Origin: Dichloromethanomonas sp964477085
Lineage (GTDB): Bacteria; Bacillota; Desulfitobacteriia; Desulfitobacteriales; Syntrophobotulaceae
NCBI GenBank assembly: GCA_964477085.1
Contig: CAYZDF010000015.1
Span: 1 to 51,145, forward strand
Length of the DNA stretch: 51,145 bases
Direction of reading: 5' to 3'
Shown: one piece after another, positions 25,004-33,263 of the stretch
Position numbering within the stretch: position 1 is the stretch's first letter
Layout of the letters: each line of letters begins with the position of its first letter
The notes under the pieces: generated by a model
What the model was told of the DNA's origin: nothing
What the model saw: only the letters and a program-made list of their open reading frames with translations
The model's database searches: none
Position numbers and translations under genes: made by a program

Positions 25004-27151
25004 ATGCCAGAGAAACTCAAATCAATTGGAAAAAAGCTAATTGTTTTGTTAAAGGGGAAATTACAAGAGCTTAGAAATCTTAAGTTTAAACCTAGTCGTA
25101 CGTTTTGGACAAGGCTGATATTAGTTACTGTACTTTTCTTTCTTTTATCCTTAGGAGGAGCTGCTCTATGGATTTCATCTTTGAATATCAGTAAACTCGA
25201 GAGTCCACTTGCCCAACCGACTTATATCTATGATTTAAAAGGGAATAAAGTCTCCCAACTTTCGTCATCCAAAATCGTTCCGGTATCTGTCGATCAAATT
25301 CCTCAACATGTCAGGAAAGCCGTTATCGCTGTAGAAGACCAACGTTTCTACGAGCATCAGGGTATTGATATCAGAGCCATCATACGTGCTTTGACTCGCG
25401 ATCTAAAATCAGGTGATTTTTCAGAAGGCGGAAGTACCATCACTCAGCAATTAGCGAAAAATTTTTTTCTGCCTTCAGATAAAACCATCGGCAGAAAGCT
25501 GAAAGAAGCAGGTTATGCCTTTAAGATCGAATCAACGCTCACCAAAGATAAAATAATTGAGGCTTACCTTAATAATATATATTTTGGGGAAGGCCGTTGG
25601 GGAATCCAGAATGCGGCTCTTTTTTATTTCGGAAAAGATGTCACAAAGCTTAGTTTAGAAGAAGGAGCCATGCTGGCAGGTCTTCTTAAAGCCCCCAGTA
25701 TATACTCTCCCTACAACAGTAAGGAGAAGGCTCTGGAACGTCGAAATATCGTGCTGACTCTGATGAGAGAGCAAGAGCTCATTTCCGAATCACAATACCA
25801 AAAAGCCAAAGCGTCACCTATTACGCTCAAGAAAGGTTCAGATGGCGAATTTTCCGGCAAGTATTCTCCCTATGTTGATTATGTCATTGAAGAAGCCATC
25901 TCCCGCTATGGCCTTACTCAAGATCAGATCCTAGGCAGTGGCTTACAGATCTATACCCAAATGGATCAAACGGTACAAAAGGCTGCCGAAGAAGTTTATT
26001 GTGAAGACCGATTGTTTCCTGCCGGTAAGGATGACCAAATAGTACAGAGTGGAATGGCGATCATCGATCATAAAAGTGGCGGAATCAGAGGCCTCGTGGG
26101 TTACCGGGGAAAAACTTTATTTCGTCAGTTCAACCATGCCAGTCAGCTTGAACGTCAGCCCGGTTCATCTTTTAAACCTTTATCCGTGTATGGACCGGCT
26201 TTGGAACAAGGCTATACTCCATATTCCATGCTTTATGACGGACCGCTTAATCTGGATGGTTATCAACCGCTGGACTGGGATTATAAAACCCGGGGTATTG
26301 TCACTATACAGGAGGCTATTCAGTATTCCTGGAATATTCCTGCGGTCTGGCTCCTGAATGAAATAGGACTAGATACCGGTTTTAGCTTTGCTCAACGGGC
26401 TGGAATACCTCTTGATAAAGAGGATCGGAATTTAAGCTTAGCTCTGGGGGCACTTCATAAAGGTGTATCTCCCTTACAGATGGCACAAGCCTATGGCAGC
26501 TTCGCCAATTTGGGTGTGATGCATAAAACTCATGCCATTACCCAAATAACAACATTTGAAGGCAAAGTCCTTTTCAAGATAAAGCCTGAAGCAGTAAGAG
26601 TTACTGATGCAAATACTGCCTATACTATGACACTCATGTTAAAGAATGCGGTCAATAACGGAACGGGAGCGAATGCTTATCTGGGTCGCCCCACAGCAGG
26701 GAAAACCGGATCTGTCGAACTTCCCCCAACCAAAGAGTTCTCGGGGATTGCTAAAGGGGTTAAGGACGTCTGGTTTGTCGGCTATACTCCAGAGCTGACC
26801 GCTGCAGTCTGGATGGGATATGATATTACGGATCGTCAGCACTATCTAACCATCTCCGGAGGCTCAGGACCCGCCGTCATCTTCAGGGAAGTTCTCTCCC
26901 AGGCATTACGTGGTAAACCCATTGTGCAATTCAAAATGCCTCAAGGCTACAGGATAGATAAGATGTTTCCACCTGAATCAGACGAAAAAGATGATAAAGC
27001 TGACAAGGATGATGAAGATAACAAAAGGGATATTCATAAGGAATTTGAGCAGAGATTTGATCGTTATGAGGAATTTATTCAATATATTCTGGAAAATGAC
27101 TTGTTTAAGCCCAAAGGGAAAGGCAAAAAGAGCTGGGAATATTTTGAATAA
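25004..27151 (+). CDS. Class A penicillin-binding protein (PBP1A type)
   Basis: This 715-residue bifunctional peptidoglycan synthase has a short cytoplasmic N-terminus and one transmembrane helix (about residues 45-65). A GT51 glycosyltransferase domain follows with the catalytic glutamate in VEDQRFYEHQG and the motif GGSTITQQLAKN. The transpeptidase domain has SxxK as GSSFKP, SxN as SWN and KTG as AGKTGS. It ends with an acidic/charged tail rich in D, E and K (about residues 660-715). It builds and cross-links cell wall outside the membrane. ATG 25004 is preferred because AAGGAGG precedes it by 6 bases; an in-frame TTG at 24959 has no site. An rtcB fragment follows 19 bp downstream. Confidence 0.92.
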   Translation: MPEKLKSIGKKLIVLLKGKLQELRNLKFKPSRTFWTRLILVTVLFFLLSLGGAALWISSLNISKLESPLAQPTYIYDLKGNKVSQLSSSKIVPVSVDQIPQHVRKAVIAVEDQRFYEHQGIDIRAIIRALTRDLKSGDFSEGGSTITQQLAKNFFLPSDKTIGRKLKEAGYAFKIESTLTKDKIIEAYLNNIYFGEGRWGIQNAALFYFGKDVTKLSLEEGAMLAGLLKAPSIYSPYNSKEKALERRNIVLTLMREQELISESQYQKAKASPITLKKGSDGEFSGKYSPYVDYVIEEAISRYGLTQDQILGSGLQIYTQMDQTVQKAAEEVYCEDRLFPAGKDDQIVQSGMAIIDHKSGGIRGLVGYRGKTLFRQFNHASQLERQPGSSFKPLSVYGPALEQGYTPYSMLYDGPLNLDGYQPLDWDYKTRGIVTIQEAIQYSWNIPAVWLLNEIGLDTGFSFAQRAGIPLDKEDRNLSLALGALHKGVSPLQMAQAYGSFANLGVMHKTHAITQITTFEGKVLFKIKPEAVRVTDANTAYTMTLMLKNAVNNGTGANAYLGRPTAGKTGSVELPPTKEFSGIAKGVKDVWFVGYTPELTAAVWMGYDITDRQHYLTISGGSGPAVIFREVLSQALRGKPIVQFKMPQGYRIDKMFPPESDEKDDKADKDDEDNKRDIHKEFEQRFDRYEEFIQYILENDLFKPKGKGKKSWEYFE

Positions 27152-27170
27152 AAAATTTTAAAAACACATT

Positions 27171-27611
27171 ATGTATAGAATATTGGTCAAAGGGATGAAG
27201 CTAGATGTGATCGATCAGTTCACCACGATCCATAACTATCTGGATACCGATACCATGATCCTGCGAAGAGGAGCAGTGTCTGCCCTAGAAGGAGAGATCC
27301 TTCTCATCCCGATCAATATGCGCGATGGAAGTCTCATCTGCAGAGGGAAGGGTAACGAGGACTGGAATTATTCTGCACCTCATGGCGCCGGCAGACTAAT
27401 GAGCCGTACCAAAGCCAAGCAAAGCTTTACCTTGTCTGAGTTCAAAAAGCAGATGAAGGATATTTACACTACTTCAGTCAATAAGGATACCCTGGATGAA
27501 TGCCCCATGGCCTATAAAACCATGGATGATATCGTCAATCATATTGGTCCTACAGCCGATATACTCAAAGTGATCAAACCGATCTATAACTTCAAAGCAG
27601 GACAGGATTAA
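27171..27611 (+). pseudogene. rtcB: C-terminal fragment of RNA ligase RtcB
   Basis: The 146 residues match only the C-terminal third of RtcB, the GTP-dependent 2',3'-cyclic-phosphate/5'-OH RNA ligase (normally about 390-480 residues). Still recognisable are the metal-binding histidine in IHNYLDTDTMI (H21), RDGSLICRGKG and the guanylate-accepting histidine in SAPHGAGR (H71), followed by MSRTKAKQSF and the terminal PIYNFKAG. The N-terminal domain with the cysteine/histidine Mn2+ ligands is missing, since the PBP stop lies only 19 bp upstream. The ATG at 27171 is fortuitous, without a good ribosome site. The remaining frame is uninterrupted, so the loss may be recent or the stub may be translated, but it should not ligate RNA. 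Confidence 0.85.
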
Positions 27612-27673
27612 ATACTGTTCAGATAATATCCCAGAGACACCGAGAATTTACTGTTGTGTTGGGATTCAGTTTA

Positions 27674-27763
27674 TAAAGCTGGTTAAAGGGTAAAGCTGGT
27701 AAAGAGAACATTACATACAGGGCAAAGCAGATAAATTGTAAAGTAGTAAAGGTAAAGTAAAGA
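27674..27763 (+). repeat. Degenerate GTAAAG repeat tract
   Basis: TAAAGCTGGT occurs twice (27674-27683 and 27691-27700). A second block (27732-27763) contains four more TAAAG words in close spacing. The tract lies between the rtcB fragment and a strong terminator at 27776. It has no ORF with a ribosome site. Confidence 0.6.
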
Positions 27764-27775
27764 GATTGAAAGTAC

Positions 27776-27812
27776 GACCGTTTTGGGTAATGAAATTCCA
27801 AAACGGTCTTTT
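27776..27812 (+). terminator. Rho-independent terminator
   Basis: GACCGTTTTGG (27776-27786) pairs perfectly over 11 bp with CCAAAACGGTC (27798-27808), and TTTT follows. It ends transcription coming from the PBP/rtcB-fragment side or from the repeat tract. Confidence 0.9.
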
Positions 27813-28155
27813 AATGAGCAATAAGTTAGTCTTCCTTAAAGAGATCACCCCAAGATTAAAAGAATAACAGAGCCAAAATAAGGTATAACCAAAGACACGC
27901 GACTGGCAATACCATAAAAAATAATTATAACATTTATGGCAGAATCAATACGCTCATAAGGTGTGGGTGTATCGATTTTTATTAAAAAGACGTGAATAAA
28001 AATTATGATTATGCCGTTAGCTCAGTATATTTAATAAAAATTTATTCAAGAATAAAAAATTCAGAGGAAATAAAACAGCTTGTGAAGAACTATGGTAAAT
28101 TATGTAATGTAATTAACTATTGTTTTGTTCTAACTCTACAAAGGATGGAATGGAT
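27813..28155. other. Intergenic region, no supported gene
   Basis: This 343-bp AT-rich stretch before the SRAP gene holds no ORF with a start and ribosome site. On the minus strand about 27850-28010 reads as an open hydrophobic frame without a start codon, possibly another gene remnant, but I recognise no family. Confidence 0.25.
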
Positions 28156-28848
28156 ATGTGTGGCAGATTTACAATGACTCTAACGTTGCAGGAAGTAGCC
28201 GAAATTATTAAAATTACAGAAGAGATTGATATGAACCCACGTTATAATATTGCTCCAATACAGGATGTACCCGTGATAGTTAATGAAGAGCAAAATGGAC
28301 AAAAACATCTTAAGATGTTCCAGTGGGGGCTTATCCCTTATTGGTCTAAAGATCCTGCAATCGGAAATAAGATGATCAACGCCAGGGCAGAGACTATTGA
28401 TACCAAGACTAGCTTCAAACACTGCTTTCAGAGACAGCGCTGCCTCATTCTGGCTGATGGGTTTTATGAATGGAAAAGGGAAGGTAAAAGCAAGATACCA
28501 TATCGCTTTATGCTTGACGACCGTCGATTATTCGGATTTGCAGGGATCTGGGACACATGGAAAAGTCCTGATGGTCAAGCGATTAACACATGTTCCATTA
28601 TCACAACAAGTCCCAACCAGCTCATGTCATCATTTCATGACCGAATGCCCGTTATCCTGGAACAAGATAAAGAGGAGACCTGGCTGGACCCCTCCCGGAA
28701 CGATACAGAGTATCTAAAAGCTTTATTAGTCCCATATCCGACGGAGTTAATGAAGGCTTACAGGGTATCATCCTTTGTTAATTCACCTAAGTACGACACC
28801 ATAGAATGTATCCAACCCATAAATGAGCCGGCAAAACTCTTTGAGTAG
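28156..28848 (+). CDS. SRAP domain protein (YedK/HMCES family)
   Basis: This 230-residue protein protects abasic sites in single-stranded DNA by forming a thiazolidine crosslink through its N-terminal cysteine. The start is fixed at ATG 28156 because the catalytic cysteine must be residue 2 (MCGRFTM); upstream ATG/TTG codons would bury it. Other family marks are PRYNIAPIQ, FQWGLIPYW, INARAETI, FADGFYEWK-like (LADGFYEWKREG) and the histidine of FHDRMPVIL. It acts in the cytoplasm and is often SOS-linked, although no LexA box is obvious here. The gene is flanked by decayed rtcB and mutS fragments, so it may be the survivor of a DNA/RNA-repair neighbourhood. Confidence 0.92.
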   Translation: MCGRFTMTLTLQEVAEIIKITEEIDMNPRYNIAPIQDVPVIVNEEQNGQKHLKMFQWGLIPYWSKDPAIGNKMINARAETIDTKTSFKHCFQRQRCLILADGFYEWKREGKSKIPYRFMLDDRRLFGFAGIWDTWKSPDGQAINTCSIITTSPNQLMSSFHDRMPVILEQDKEETWLDPSRNDTEYLKALLVPYPTELMKAYRVSSFVNSPKYDTIECIQPINEPAKLFE

Positions 28849-28984
28849 GAATAGATTCAAATGCTTACAACCATGCATCTAAAGATCGTGCAAAGACCGC
28901 ATCTTTGGCGCTGACGAAAAGATCCTGTGGTATTACTTAGAGTATAATATTTTTAAGGAATTGTTATTTTGCGAGGTGACTTTA

Positions 28985-29452
28985 ATGAAAAAAACATTTT
29001 TGATTATAGCCGGTTTAATTATATTGATTTGCTTTGTAGGTTGTAGTAATAATGACAAACAAGATTTCTATGGAGTATATACATTTAATCAAGTCAGCTA
29101 TTTATCGCCTTTATCATCCTTAACTGTTGATTTTTTAAACAAGCAAATGGAAGGAACAAAGTATACTATTAAAGCAGATTTGTTTAAAATAGAAACCGAT
29201 AGGATGGACAATTCGATTGAAATCAGTAATCCGAATTATGTGAAAGAAGAAATCCAGAAAGATGTATCACCTTTATTCGATATTCGATCTTTTATTGGTA
29301 ATGAAGTGGCGTATCAATATACCATTGGTACAACTCATATGAGATTATATGTTTCTTCGGATTGTTTGCAGATTGCTTCATATGCTGATAATACAGCAAA
29401 CGGTTCTGAGATAATAATGTATATTTATAAATTGTCAAAGATCAGTGAGTAA
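28985..29452 (+). CDS. Small lipoprotein of unknown function
   Basis: This 155-residue exported lipoprotein has a signal peptide KKTFLIIAGLIILICFVGC with the lipobox ending at C20, then a short polar linker (SNNDKQD). The mature part begins with FYGVYTFNQVSYLSPL and ends with a beta-rich segment (DNTANGSEIIMYIYKL), a lipocalin-like small beta-barrel pattern seen in many clostridial lipoproteins. I do not recognise a specific family. ATG 28985 follows GAGGTG by 7 bases; an in-frame TTG at 28961 is rejected. It is a single gene. Confidence 0.65.
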   Translation: MKKTFLIIAGLIILICFVGCSNNDKQDFYGVYTFNQVSYLSPLSSLTVDFLNKQMEGTKYTIKADLFKIETDRMDNSIEISNPNYVKEEIQKDVSPLFDIRSFIGNEVAYQYTIGTTHMRLYVSSDCLQIASYADNTANGSEIIMYIYKLSKISE

Positions 29453-29472
29453 TTAAGAATTGCCTGACATTA

Positions 29473-29739
29473 GCAGCCACCCATGACCTCCAACTTATTA
29501 TCATGGTTAATAAATATGAAAGCTACTTTTTTAAAGAAGATGTTAGCGAGCAAGGACTTGTGTTTGATTACAAGATCCATAAAGGGATATCATCCACTAA
29601 AAATGCTATAAAGATCTTGGAATTGCTGAATTATCCAGAACTATTAATTAAACGGAACATAAACGCATTAATAAGATTGATAAGTGAGAGAACTGGTATT
29701 ATTATCATTATTGTGGCAAAAAAGCTTGTTACAGTATGA
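29473..29739 (+). pseudogene. C-terminal fragment of a MutS-family mismatch repair ATPase
   Basis: Reading in frame from 29473 gives AATHDLQLI, then KYESYFFKEDV, EQGLVFDYKIHKGIS and NAIKILELLNYPELLI. This is the end of a MutS domain V (the post-Walker-B THD histidine motif and the conserved FDYK...G...NA...LE..G/NYP tail). The rest of the ATPase, including Walker A and B, is missing upstream, where only 20 bp separate it from the lipoprotein gene. The ATG at 29503 is internal and lacks a ribosome site. The last 25 residues before the stop look unrelated. It differs from the intact MutS2 homologue at 35.3 kb, so it is a second, lost MutS paralogue. Confidence 0.75.
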
Positions 29740-29972
29740 GGTGGTGGCCTCACATTATCAATAATACACAATACATAAGGTTATGTAAGTGAGTGGCCGA
29801 CGTTCTGTCGACCTCTGAGTTATGAAGTTCCGGTTATTTATATAATCTCTTCCTTTAAATCACAATTTGATAAGCATCCCACCGCCCGTGGGTCAACATC
29901 GAACCGCACAGAATGTCATGATACATAGCGTCATTTCCTTTATCATGGACCCATACGGGAAGGAGCGAAGCG

Positions 29973-30851
29973 ATGGATTGGATCACAAGTATACAGAAAG
30001 CCGTGGATTATGTTGAAGCCCATATTACGGAACCCATCGACTATGAAGAAGCGGCGAAGCAGGCCTATTCGTCCAGCTTTCATTTTCAGCGGGTTTTCAG
30101 CATCCTTTGTGGCTTCACATTAGGTGACTACATTCGGATGCGGCGGCTCTCCCTTGCAGGAAACGAGCTAGCGTCGTCAGGCATCCGAGTAATAGACGCT
30201 GCGTTCAAGTACGGGTATGATACGCCTGAGAGTTTCAGCCGTGCTTTCACCCGATTCCACGGGGTATCACCCTCGCAGGCGAAACAAGGCGGTGCTGCGC
30301 TCAAATCCTTTTCTCCGCTTTCCGTAAAACTGATTTTGGACGGAGGAAACATGATGAATTACAGAATCGAGACCAAGGACGCATTTCAGATCATCTGCAA
30401 AAAGAAGCAGGTCTCCTGCAAGGCGGAACTGACGACGGAGGAAATTTCCCGTTTCTGGCAGGCATGCAGCACGGACGGCACCATTCCTGCGCTGTGCAAG
30501 TATATCCCAAAGGATAATATCTTTTCGAACTGTATCGTAGGTGCCAGCTTTGGCAAGGATGCCAGTGACACGGAGTTTCCCTACGCCATCGGTGCCCATT
30601 ATAACGGAATGCCTGTCAGCGATACCGGCTTGACTGTAGAGAAGATTCCTGCCCACACTTATGTGGTTTTTCCCTCCATTGGTAAGATGCCGGAGGCGTT
30701 CCAGAAGCTTTATCGGCAGATCTATAGCGAGTTTTTCCCCACCAGTGAGTATCAGCCCTGTGGTGGCACGGATTTTGAGGCTTACCCCTCGGCCAATGTG
30801 ACGGACCCCAGCTATACCTGCGAAATCTGGGTCGCGGTGGAAAAGAAGTAA
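29973..30851 (+). CDS. AraC family regulator with GyrI-like effector domain
   Basis: This 292-residue regulator has an N-terminal AraC DNA-binding pair of helix-turn-helix motifs (residues about 8-105; EAAKQAYSSSFHFQRVFS, IDAAFKYGYDTPESFSRAF, FHGVSPSQAK). A GyrI/SbmC-like effector domain follows (about 125-290), the type that binds drugs or other small ligands, as in Rob and BmrR-like proteins. GC-rich codons (CGG, GCG, CTG, CCC) are clearly more frequent than in neighbouring genes, which suggests transfer from a GC-richer Firmicute. A GGAGCGAAG-type site precedes the ATG, and a terminator follows 8 bp after the stop. The target genes are not evident. Confidence 0.88.
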   Translation: MDWITSIQKAVDYVEAHITEPIDYEEAAKQAYSSSFHFQRVFSILCGFTLGDYIRMRRLSLAGNELASSGIRVIDAAFKYGYDTPESFSRAFTRFHGVSPSQAKQGGAALKSFSPLSVKLILDGGNMMNYRIETKDAFQIICKKKQVSCKAELTTEEISRFWQACSTDGTIPALCKYIPKDNIFSNCIVGASFGKDASDTEFPYAIGAHYNGMPVSDTGLTVEKIPAHTYVVFPSIGKMPEAFQKLYRQIYSEFFPTSEYQPCGGTDFEAYPSANVTDPSYTCEIWVAVEKK

Positions 30852-30858
30852 TCCAGCT

Positions 30859-30890
30859 GGAGAAGTGCCGAAAGGTGCTTCTCCTATTCC
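30859..30890 (+). terminator. Rho-independent terminator
   Basis: GGAGAAGTGCC (30859-30869) pairs with GGTGCTTCTCC (30874-30884), with two wobble pairs, around a GAAA tetraloop. A short T-rich run follows. It ends the AraC-GyrI gene. Confidence 0.8.
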
Positions 30891-30916
30891 TGTTTAAAAA
30901 GACGCACCTGTACACT

Positions 30917-31224
30917 GATTTCGGTAAAGTTGAAATTGACGGTTCTTCGTATTCCGATTAGTTGATTATTCTACTAAATTGCTATATAGCGAAGATGGCA
31001 AAGTAGTTTGTATTGATGGGAGTATTTATTAACTATCGTTTTATTATGGTAGGCCTGATGATATCATCCCAAGCATAACTTCAATAATAATATCAACATT
31101 TTTAGGAATAGTCTTTATATATAGTGGTATCAGCAGCATGCGAGATTAGGCAAATGATATTGTAGATGGTTATGTGCCATATTATAGTGAATTTGACTCC
31201 GAAGAGCTTGCAAATGTGTTATAA
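30917..31224 (+). pseudogene. Decayed membrane-protein gene
   Basis: Two frames together read as one protein. A short first piece, DFGKVEIDGSSYSD from 30917, ends in a stop. After a frameshift, one frame from 30970 runs to 31224, broken only by a TAA after CIDGSIY and a TAG after SGISSMRD. The middle contains a clear transmembrane segment (SIIISTFLGIVFIYSGI), and the end reads VDGYVPYYSEFDSEELANVL. The order polar piece, membrane helix, acidic tail looks protein-like rather than random. I cannot name the family. No intact start is present. Confidence 0.5.
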
Positions 31225-31287
31225 TCATTTGTTGTAAGTTAATGCTACTAAGTTATTATCAAAAATAATAACAGAAGGAAAGTAACC

Positions 31288-32091
31288 ATGGAAAAATCAA
31301 AGCTTATTGAAATAATAAAGAATAATCCTAATGCTATAGCCCACATTGATAGCCCTACAGATGAGATGAAGTTATTGGCGATTAAACAAAATGGTCTCAT
31401 GTTGAAATATATTGATAATCCAACGCGGGAGATGCAGGAAGCAGCTCTGGCCAATAATTCCCGAGCGATTCAATTTATTCAAAACCCTACAAAAAAGATG
31501 ATGATCAAGGCGATAACTGATGGCTGGACTAACTTAGAGTATATTAAAAATTCTAACGAAGAGTTAATCAAATTAGCACTAGGTCAAGCCGGATGGGCCA
31601 TTCAATATGTTCAAAATCCAAGTGAGGAATTGCAATTACTAGCCGTAAGGAAAAATTACGATTCAATCAAGTTTATAAAAGATCCTTACGAAAGCGTACA
31701 AGAAGAAGCTGTCAAAATCAGCTATGATGCCTTAAGATATATCAAATCTCCGACACGTAATACAGAGCTTATAGCGATCAAAACGAATGAGAGTGCCATT
31801 AAGTTTATCAATGATCTAGATAAAACTAAAAAGGTGCAATTTATTAAAGTTAATATTTTAGTCATTAAGTATATGATGAAAGATATATCGCAAGAGGAAT
31901 TAGAACACGTGTTAAAAGAAGTATTGTCGAATAACGATGTGGAAGAAAAATATGTCAGGGATTTTATAAATTGTAGTTATATAGATAGAAACAGTGACAT
32001 TATACCAATCGATAAGATTATGTTTATTGACCAATTTGGAAGTAAAAAGGCGAAGAAAATAGCTGTGGATGAAAAGCTGAAGATGATATAG
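31288..32091 (+). CDS. 22-residue-repeat solenoid protein (DUF4116-like)
   Basis: This is a 267-residue soluble protein. Residues about 20-195 form eight consecutive repeats of 22 residues with the pattern I-x-N-P-T-x-E-M-x-x-x-A-[IV]-x-x-N-x-x-[AL]-[IL]-x-[YF]. Examples are IDNPTREM and IQNPTKKM, each followed by a helix ending in IKY/IQF. Such short two-helix solenoids resemble DUF4116-type repeats and probably bind a protein partner. The last 70 residues are non-repetitive. It starts at ATG after AGAAGGAAAG. The MoxR ATPase gene follows after 14 bp and the VWA gene after that, so this is the first gene of a three-gene operon and a likely substrate adaptor. Confidence 0.8.
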   Translation: MEKSKLIEIIKNNPNAIAHIDSPTDEMKLLAIKQNGLMLKYIDNPTREMQEAALANNSRAIQFIQNPTKKMMIKAITDGWTNLEYIKNSNEELIKLALGQAGWAIQYVQNPSEELQLLAVRKNYDSIKFIKDPYESVQEEAVKISYDALRYIKSPTRNTELIAIKTNESAIKFINDLDKTKKVQFIKVNILVIKYMMKDISQEELEHVLKEVLSNNDVEEKYVRDFINCSYIDRNSDIIPIDKIMFIDQFGSKKAKKIAVDEKLKMI

Positions 32092-32105
32092 GAGATGGAC
32101 TTATC

Positions 32106-33257
32106 ATGAATTTTACAGACACATTGAGAAGTGTTCAGTTAGTACTCTCTACTGGCGAAGTACCTCTAATCGTTGGCGAAAGCGGCATCGGCAAAACCGC
32201 CTTAGCCAAGGAAATTGCCAAAGAGAACAATTGGAGTTTAATTATCATTAATGGCAATCTTCTTAAAGAAGGAGAGATTGGCGGTCTGCCAACCATAGAA
32301 GCTTATGAAGGCCTTACGGATAAAGAACATCAGGTTGAAAAGAAAGCGACAGTCTATGCCGTTCATCATAAGCTAAGAGAAATTGATCAAGAAATAGCGA
32401 AAGGAAATACCGTTCTTTTATTTATCGATGAGATCAATCGCTGTGAGCATACCGTCCAGCAGGAACTGATGAATATCATCTTAAACAGAGAAATTAACGG
32501 CTATAAGGTACCTGAAGGTGTCAAAATCTTAGCTGCTATGAATCCTTCCAGCAAATATGGTTCGGAATTTGAATACCAGGTTGTTGATATGGATGCAGCC
32601 CAGGAGAATCGATTTGTCTGGTTATTTATGGAGCCTGATTATAATCAGTGGATAGATTGGGCCATTGAGACAGGAATAGAGCATAAGGTTATCGAGTTTA
32701 TATCCACCTTCCCCGAGTATTTGCATAAGATCAACGAAGATGATCTAAGAGCAACGCCAAGAAGTTATGAGAGAATATCCAGCAGTTATAGGGTTTATAA
32801 GCATAGGAAAGCTTCCATACCCAGATCCGTGTTTTTAAATGTTGTCAGAGGAAATGTCGGTCGAGTCATAGCCGAAGAGTTTGTAAGTTTTGTGGAATCC
32901 GATTATCGTCCACTCCTGTCGTATGAAGATATTTTTGCAGGAAATTCTCTTCCAGAAGCGATTAAAGAAAGAGTAAAAAGCGAAACTCATACCCGTCTTT
33001 ATCTCTCCGCTAAAAATATCCTCATAAACCTGGAAGCAGTACTGTTAAATAAGAAAAGCATATCAAATCGATCATATCATGGTGATTTAGGCAAAGCTAT
33101 TGAGAGGGTGGTGGAGTTTTTAAATCTTTATCCTGTGGACTTAAAAATCGGAGTCATGAAGGATATGAAGAACAGTTATCCTGAAGTTTACAAACAGGCC
33201 ATTGAAAACGAAGCTTTTGTGGAATCCTATTTTCAGTCATACCGTTCAATCAGGTGA
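32106..33257 (+). CDS. MoxR-type AAA+ ATPase
   Basis: This is a 383-residue cytoplasmic ATPase. Walker A is GESGIGKT (residues 24-31), Walker B is VLLFIDEINR, sensor 1 lies in ILAAMNPSS and an arginine-finger region near QENRFVWLF. The C-terminal lid covers about residues 230-380. MoxR ATPases work as chaperones with a VWA-domain partner to mature or load cofactors into a client, or as the motor of some conflict systems. The VWA partner is encoded 6 bp downstream and a repeat protein 14 bp upstream, so all three are surely co-translated. It starts at ATG after TAGGAGATGG. Confidence 0.9.
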   Translation: MNFTDTLRSVQLVLSTGEVPLIVGESGIGKTALAKEIAKENNWSLIIINGNLLKEGEIGGLPTIEAYEGLTDKEHQVEKKATVYAVHHKLREIDQEIAKGNTVLLFIDEINRCEHTVQQELMNIILNREINGYKVPEGVKILAAMNPSSKYGSEFEYQVVDMDAAQENRFVWLFMEPDYNQWIDWAIETGIEHKVIEFISTFPEYLHKINEDDLRATPRSYERISSSYRVYKHRKASIPRSVFLNVVRGNVGRVIAEEFVSFVESDYRPLLSYEDIFAGNSLPEAIKERVKSETHTRLYLSAKNILINLEAVLLNKKSISNRSYHGDLGKAIERVVEFLNLYPVDLKIGVMKDMKNSYPEVYKQAIENEAFVESYFQSYRSIR

Positions 33258-33263
33258 TAGCCG

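Noticed and set aside
27674..27763. CRISPR array
   Set aside because: The repeated words are 5-10 bp, irregularly spaced and lack constant-length spacers; no cas genes are present.
27850..28010. Hydrophobic minus-strand open frame
   Set aside because: It has no start codon or ribosome site; AT-rich DNA often gives hydrophobic frames by chance.
27992..28177. 61-codon plus-strand ORF before the SRAP gene
   Set aside because: It has no ribosome binding site, and it overlaps the true SRAP start in another frame.
29740..29972. Small RNA or gene upstream of the AraC-GyrI gene
   Set aside because: Only short imperfect hairpins (for example CGAC...GTCG near 29798) are seen, with no T-run, promoter or ORF that could be supported.
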